NCBI GenBank assembly: GCA_028751875.1 | Contig: CM054144.1 | Span: forward strand, 19,245,814-19,309,813 | Source: Rapana venosa | Taxonomy: Eukaryota > Mollusca > Gastropoda > Neogastropoda > Muricidae | Direction: 5' to 3' | Length of the DNA stretch: 64,000 nt | Shown here: piece by piece, positions 59,001-64,000 of the stretch | How positions within the stretch are numbered: position 1 is the stretch's first letter | Layout of the letters: each line of letters starts with the position of its first letter | Notes under the pieces: model-generated | Told to the model about the DNA's origin: nothing | What the model saw: only the letters and a program-made list of their open reading frames with translations | The model's database searches: none | Made by a program: the position numbers and the translations under genes

Positions 59001-59212
59001 CTATAAGATGAGGCCCCGTGTGCGAACGCACGCAGAACATCTTGCGCACACATTAAACCCTGTTCCGCTTTTCGTAAGAGTAGGCCATTGTGTGCCGGTG
59101 GGAATGGATGACAACATTTATAAAACTGAATATACACGGGGACTGGGTGTAGAAATAGGAGCACATAAGTGCTTATTCCATTTTCCTCGATATAAAAGAA
59201 TTAAATAAAACA
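59001..59212 (+). mobile_element. SINE family A, body and tail after the gap
   Basis: CTATAAGATGAGGCCCCGTG, GCGAACGCACGCAGAACATC, TTGCGCACACATTAAACCC, TGTTCCGCTTTTCGTAAGAG, TAGGCCATTGTGTGCCGG, ATGGATGACAACATTTATAA, GCACATAAGTGCTTATTCC and CGATATAAAAGAATTAAAT. One of the cleanest copies, useful as a reference. The tRNA-like head would be in the gap. Confidence 0.9.
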
Positions 59213-59226
59213 AAAAATAAAAAACA

Positions 59227-59331
59227 ACTCACACACACGCATGCACGCATGCACGCACAAACACACATACACACACGTACGTACGCATGCACATACACAC
59301 ACGCACTACGCACGCACGTATGCACACGTAC

Positions 59332-59381
<50 letters not shown>

Positions 59382-59390
59382 GCACACTCT
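59227..59390. repeat. CA/ACGC alternating microsatellite
   Basis: ACGCATGCACGC segments followed by a pure CA run of about 45 bases. Purine-pyrimidine alternating throughout. Confidence 0.9.
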
Positions 59391-59534
59391 AAAAATACAA
59401 ATACGAACAATGGCAACAACACCGAATAGTTTTGCTTCTCTGTGTATCAAATTACTGTTACAAAGCTGTGTGAATTTATGACAGGCACGTGAGACAGGCT
59501 GACATTTCACATTGATTCTTTTGCATTAGACTCT

Positions 59535-59939
59535 GCTCTGCCGGTCTGTGTTTCTGCCTGTGTTCTGTCTGTCTGCCTGTCTGTCTATGTCTATGTCTGT
59601 CTGTATGTCTGTCTATGTCTATGTCTGTCTGTTTGTCTGTCTGTCTATGTCTATGTCTGTCTGTCTGCCTGTCTATTTCTCTCTATCACTCTCACACTGT
59701 CTTTGATTTTGTTCTTTCATTCTTTGATTTTTCTTTCTTTCTTTTTCTTCCTGTTTTTCTTCCTGTCTGTCTTTCTCTCGCTCTTGTTTTTCTTTCTGTC
59801 TTTCTTTCTTCCTGTCTGTCTTCTGTCTTTCTTTGGGTTTTTTTTCTTTCTCTCTGTTTTCTTGTCTTTCGTCCGTGCTTTTTTTCTTGCTTGCTTTCTT
59901 TTTCTATCTCTTTCTTTCTTGCTTGATTCTTTTTTCTGC

Positions 59940-60003
<64 letters not shown>

Positions 60004-60028
60004 TCTCTCTCTCTGTCTCTTTCTTTCT

Positions 60029-60088
<60 letters not shown>

Positions 60089-60600
60089 TTCTTTCTTTCT
60101 CCCTGTCTCTTTCTTTCTCCTTTTCTCTTTCTGTCTCTTTCTTTCTTCTTTTCTCTCTCTATCACTTTCTTCCTTCCTTTCCTCTCTTCTTTTTGTTCTT
60201 CCCCTTTCTACCTTTTTCTTCCTTTCTTTCTCATTTTCTCTTTCTTTCCTGCTTTCTTGTCGTTTCTGCTTGTGTTTATCTCTTTGCTAATCTTGTGTCT
60301 GCGCCCTTGCTTGTTGGCCAGCAATCCAGGCTCCCTGTCTGTCTGTCTGTCTGCCTATCCGTCTATGCGTGTCTCTGTCTTTCTGTCTGTGTCTCGATTT
60401 GTTTGTCTGTCTGTCTGTCTGTATGTCTGTCTGTGTCTCTGTCTGCCTGTCTTTCTGTGTCTCTGTCTGTCTGTCTCTCTCTATCTCTCTCTCTCTCTGT
60501 GTTAATACTGTCATTACTCTCTCTCTCTCTCTCTGTCTCTCCCCATCCCGCCCCCCCATCCCGCTGTTAATACCGTCAATAACCTCTCTCTCTCTCAGCA
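59535..60600. repeat. 1.06 kb polypyrimidine tract (TCTG, TTTC, CT units)
   Basis: TCTG/TCTA units (59550-59680), TTTC/CTGTCTTTC units (59715-59930), long CT runs (59940-60080), TTTC/CTTTCT (60085-60250), TCTG again (60330-60475), then CT. A short mixed island at 60262-60330 separates two halves. The Phe/Leu/Ser frames up to 245 codons, and their Arg/Glu/Lys shadows, come from the repeat. Confidence 0.93.
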
Positions 60601-61325
60601 CAAACACCCTCCTCCCCCTAACCCCCCCCCCCCCTCCCCTACACACACACACCTATCCTACAACATCGTGACAACTTAACGTTTGACCTTTCTCGCCGTT
60701 GGAAGATGATCGGTGGTGTGGTATCAGAAGCGAACTGGAGGATACACACGACTACCCGTACATTCCTTCACACACCTCTTCTTGTCTGCTTCCAATGGTC
60801 GTGACGAAGGGAAGAGGGAAATATTTTCTAACTTACCAGCCATCGCCCCCAAACCCCTAACCACTGTCTTCTTCACCCCCCATCTCTCTCTCTCTCTGAG
60901 TCTCTGGTCTCTGTCTCTGTTCTCTCTCTCTCTGTGTCCTCTCTCTCTCTCTCTCTCGTCTCTCTCTCGTCTCCATCTCTCGTCCATCTCTCTCTCGTTC
61001 TGCCTATTTGCTCACACATGCATTACAAAAAATCCAAGGCCTAGAAAAAGGGTAGAAAAATACCGAAGGTCTAGTGTCGTCCGTATCATGACTCTTTAGA
61101 AACAACATTTTCGTTGTGCTCGAAAGAAAAAGCCCAAGCACGCTGTATGGCAAAGTAAAAGGCGATTTTTGCCCCCCAGTGGCACTAAATAGGGTTGGGC
61201 CGGGCCACAGCTTGTGCTTTCCCATTATCACAAGTCTAGCCTCTAAGGATGGAAAACCCCAAATCAAAATGTACAAAAGTTGCATTCCGTTTTCTTAACT
61301 TTTAATGTGCATGGACTTTTCCCCC
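60601..61325. other. Non-coding with CT microsatellite
   Basis: C-run at 60620-60636, a mixed-composition stretch of about 220 bases (60660-60885), then CTCTCT/CTCGTC (60885-61005). No gene recognised. Confidence 0.55.
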
Positions 61326-64000
61326 AAACGGAAAATAAAGATTTTATAAATTTTCTTCTCAAATTGCATTATTTGTTTAACAGAAATTTTATTGGGATTG
61401 AAATTTGAGTTTTTCCTTTTTCTTATTTTTCTTTTTTCGTCAAAGCAAAAATTATTCATCGGGGGAGTACTCGGTGGATATTTCTGGTTAAAAAAAAATT
61501 TTTATTTCATGTGTTAAAAAAAGTTCAATTTTGAGTGGGGAAAAAAACTGGGTTATAAAACTACACAAAAATTTTTTATTGGACCATTAATGACACTTGT
61601 TAATTTGTTGTATATTCCTCCTTATGATTCTACTTTTTTGGAAAACAACACAAGTTTTTGGTTTGAATTTTTGGGCTGTATATTGTTCTTCAAAATGCAT
61701 ATGATGATTTTGGGTTTTACTAATAATGGGCGATTCAATGACAAAAGTTTGGACAATTACGTTTGATTGATTTTGATAACTTTCAGAATCTACATCATTT
61801 TTCCTAGTGGAAATTTCCCAAATTTAACGATTGCAAAAAATGTTTTGGTAACAGCTGATCGAGTTTCTGTTTTTTTTTGCTGTGTCATTTAAATGGTCTC
61901 TGTGACCTGGGTTTTGGGTTTTTTGCAAAATTTATGCCCTTTCAGGTTCGAGTGTGTGACTATTTCATTGCATCTGGGTTTATGAGTTCCGTCAGAATTC
62001 TATCTTTGTGGTTGAAAAAGTAAAAAGAACTGACCATCTGCCCGTTTTTTATGGAGATGGAAACAATACAGCAGTACAGAAAGAAACCAAAACAGAAAAA
62101 CGACCAAAACTATCGCCAGAAAGTAGGGGGGATTAAAACCAAGAAAAATGAATTTGTAAAACACTAAAAGCAAAGACATTCAAAGAAACTTACAGTCCCA
62201 CAAATGCTTTTGGGAAAAAATATAGAAAATTCTGGAAATTTTGTTTTAAAAACTTAAAAGAGGCAGGCACTTGCATGTCAGAAAAATACCCCTGCACAAG
62301 ACCATAAGTCTGAAATTTGGTTGCAAGGAATGTGAAACGCAAAAAAAGAAAGTAGATCAAAATTAAAATCGCATTAGGTTACCGAAATGAGAGGAAAAGT
62401 TGATTTAGTGGAAAAAAGAAAAAAGGGATAAACACTTTAAAGAAAAAAACAAACTCAGGAAAAAGAAAACAGAACTTTTAGCAGAAAAATTAAAAATTTT
62501 TTTCATTTTTGGAAAGAAGTTAAAAAGGAGGGTTATGGCAAACGGGAAATATTTACAAAAACATTGAAAGATGATTTGGTTTAATTTTTTAAAAAAAATT
62601 TTGAATAACAGGAAATGTTGAAAGCCTATCAATTTTTTGATGTTTTGAAAGATGTGACTTTTTTGAACAAAATATTCGAAAAAAGAGGTAGTTCTTTCAA
62701 TTGCAAGCTCAAGTTAAGAAAGCAAGTGGGATGGGTGGGTTCAGGGAAATGTTAAAAAAAAGGGGGGAAAGTGTCTTGGGTTCCTGGTAAAAATTTTTTT
62801 TGCTGTCTTTACCTCGGTGAATAAACCCCTGGGAAAGGTCTAAAAATATTTCATACCAATAATTTTAAAAAGGGTCCTGAAAAAAAACAATTACGAGGAG
62901 TATCTTTACTGAGTAAATTTTCAAAATGTTTACACCCAGTGTTTAAAAGCAAGGTTATACAGCTGGTTGGAAGATAAAAAAATGTTTCTGGAGTCGGAGG
63001 TTTCCGTAGGGGCTACCCCGATTGATCAATATATAATTTTTTATGCATTTGGGTGCCAAAAAGTATGCAAGAAAGGGAAGAGAAAAGTGCTTTTGTAGAT
63101 TTCAAAAAAAGCATTGATTTGTCCATTATGTTTAAAATTCTAAATTGTTGAAAAACCAGGGTGTAAAAGGAAAATTTTTTGCATCTTTAAAATCTATGTA
63201 TCTTCGTTGTTTTGTGTTCGTGTAAACGTGAATGACAGAATTCTTTATGCCCAGTTGGGGGCAACAAGGTTTGTACTGTCCCCTAATTATTCTCTGTTAT
63301 AAAATAGTTGCTAAAATGTGTAGGGGGAAAAAAGGTACCAAATTTTTTCCAGGTGAAAAGGAATTTTTTATTATTTTTGCTGACGATGTGTCTTATTTCA
63401 ACAATGCGGGGGTCTGCAAAAAACCTTTTTATTTTCAAAATTTTTGTAATAAATTAACTAAAATTAAACACTGACAAAACAAAGTAAAGGTTTCGAAAGG
63501 GAGGATATTTGGTCGACGAACAAAGGTTTTTAATGATAAAAAAGCTAGAGGTAGTCAAAATTATGTTTTTAGGTTTCAGTTTAAACAATGATTATAAGAA
63601 AAGGGGAAAAAAATCCCCTTGTAACTAAGGGTAAAAAAGCAATTTTACAATTAAACAGAGCTTTCCAAAAATATAAAAAATGACGCAAATACTTTCTTTA
63701 AGTTTTTGAGCAAAAAAAGCCTCTTCTCTATTTTATCAGAAATATGGGGGTTATCAAAAATTGATCAGGTAAAAAAGTCCATATGATGGGATCAACGGTT
63801 CCCGGTTAGTCAAACCCCAAATAGAATTGGTTTTTGGCGTTTGGGCGATACCCTTATTGTGAATTCTTTTTTCTCTGTTTAAAATTTTGGTAAAATTTGA
63901 TATGGTACGAAAGATTGCTTTAAAAAACATACCCAAAACTGTTTTAAATGGACGAAATGGAAAAATATTGCGGGTGTCCAAAAGGAAATTTTTGTGGCGG
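61300..64000. other. Second homopolymer-smeared, low-reliability block
   Basis: From about 61.3 kb the sequence again shows frequent AAAA/TTTT/GGGG runs. The LINE inside it needs a frame change every few dozen codons, usually at a homopolymer. Single-base detail is unreliable here. Confidence 0.7.
61330..64000 (+). mobile_element. LINE ORF2 (endonuclease + reverse transcriptase), noisy, runs off the window
   Basis: Blocks in order: IICLTE (61367-61384, start of an APE-type nuclease), MGD..N-like GATTCAATG (61727-61740, one T short of GDFN), TDHLPVF (62028-62048, nuclease SDH motif), a Lys-rich linker, GVSLLSKFSK-like text (about 62898-62930, cf. the RT block before GFR), VGGFRRGYPD-like text (62993-63022), FIIFADDVSYF (63364-63396, catalytic FADD), LNTDKTK-like text (about 63464-63485), SEIWGLSKIDQV (about 63736-63771) and GRYPYC (63844-63861). 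Order, spacing and strand fit one LINE whose 3' end lies beyond 64,000. The clade is unclear; it is not the RTE-like type of the other two. Confidence 0.8.

Noticed and set aside
59692..60671. Long hydrophobic + strand frames up to 245 codons and a charged - strand shadow.
   Set aside because: Translation of CT, TTTC and TCTG repeats.

Overview
The window looks like gene-poor, repeat-dense DNA from an animal genome, probably a mollusc and plausibly a gastropod. That rests on three things: non-LTR (LINE) retrotransposons with eukaryotic endonuclease/reverse-transcriptase signatures, many tRNA-derived SINEs, and one SINE (about 3.69-4.09 kb) that I recall, without having checked it, as a family common in gastropod and bivalve sequences. 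There is no operon, no bacterial gene layout, no rRNA, and no host gene exon that I can recognise. Almost every long open frame here is a stop-free simple repeat, a fragment of a LINE, or chance.

Layout. 0-1.7 kb: a purine tract, a 1 kb TTC/GAA triplet array that becomes a 16-bp higher-order repeat, then a GT/GC tract. 2.2-3.63 kb: 5'-truncated LINE reverse transcriptase with two frameshifts, followed directly by an oppositely oriented SINE (3.69-4.09 kb). 4.37-5.16 kb: pentanucleotide array. 5.61-5.81 kb: 34-bp minisatellite. 6.09-7.65 kb: cluster of same-strand SINE copies plus a 72-bp minisatellite, ending in a 500-N gap. 8.15-9.6 kb: clean non-coding DNA with microsatellites. 9.6-26.4 kb: a long block of homopolymer-smeared, probably miscalled sequence. 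Inside it a nearly complete LINE ORF2 (10.84-13.65 kb) and several SINEs can still be read. 26.4-28.5 kb: clean DNA with a LINE 3' fragment set inside a degenerate minisatellite.

From 28,166 a segment of at least 15 kb is repeated in direct orientation from 44,553 (offset about 16,387, drifting by indels), up to a second 500-N gap at 58,501-59,000. The copies are base-identical for kilobases, then differ in short patches dense in indels, and copy 1 carries about 1.04 kb that copy 2 lacks. This is either a very young tandem duplication or two haplotypes or contigs placed in series by the assembler. 59.0-61.3 kb: SINE, CA tract and a 1.06 kb polypyrimidine tract. 61.33 kb to the end: another noisy LINE (endonuclease plus reverse transcriptase) that runs off the window.

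The elements do not work together as a pathway. LINEs probably supply the machinery that moves the SINEs, and simple repeats separate them. I found no convincing new biological system. The most useful observations are the 16.4-kb duplication, the recurrent SINE family, the LINEs hidden in poor-quality sequence, and evidence that much of the sequence in 9.6-26.4 kb and 61.3-64 kb is unreliable.
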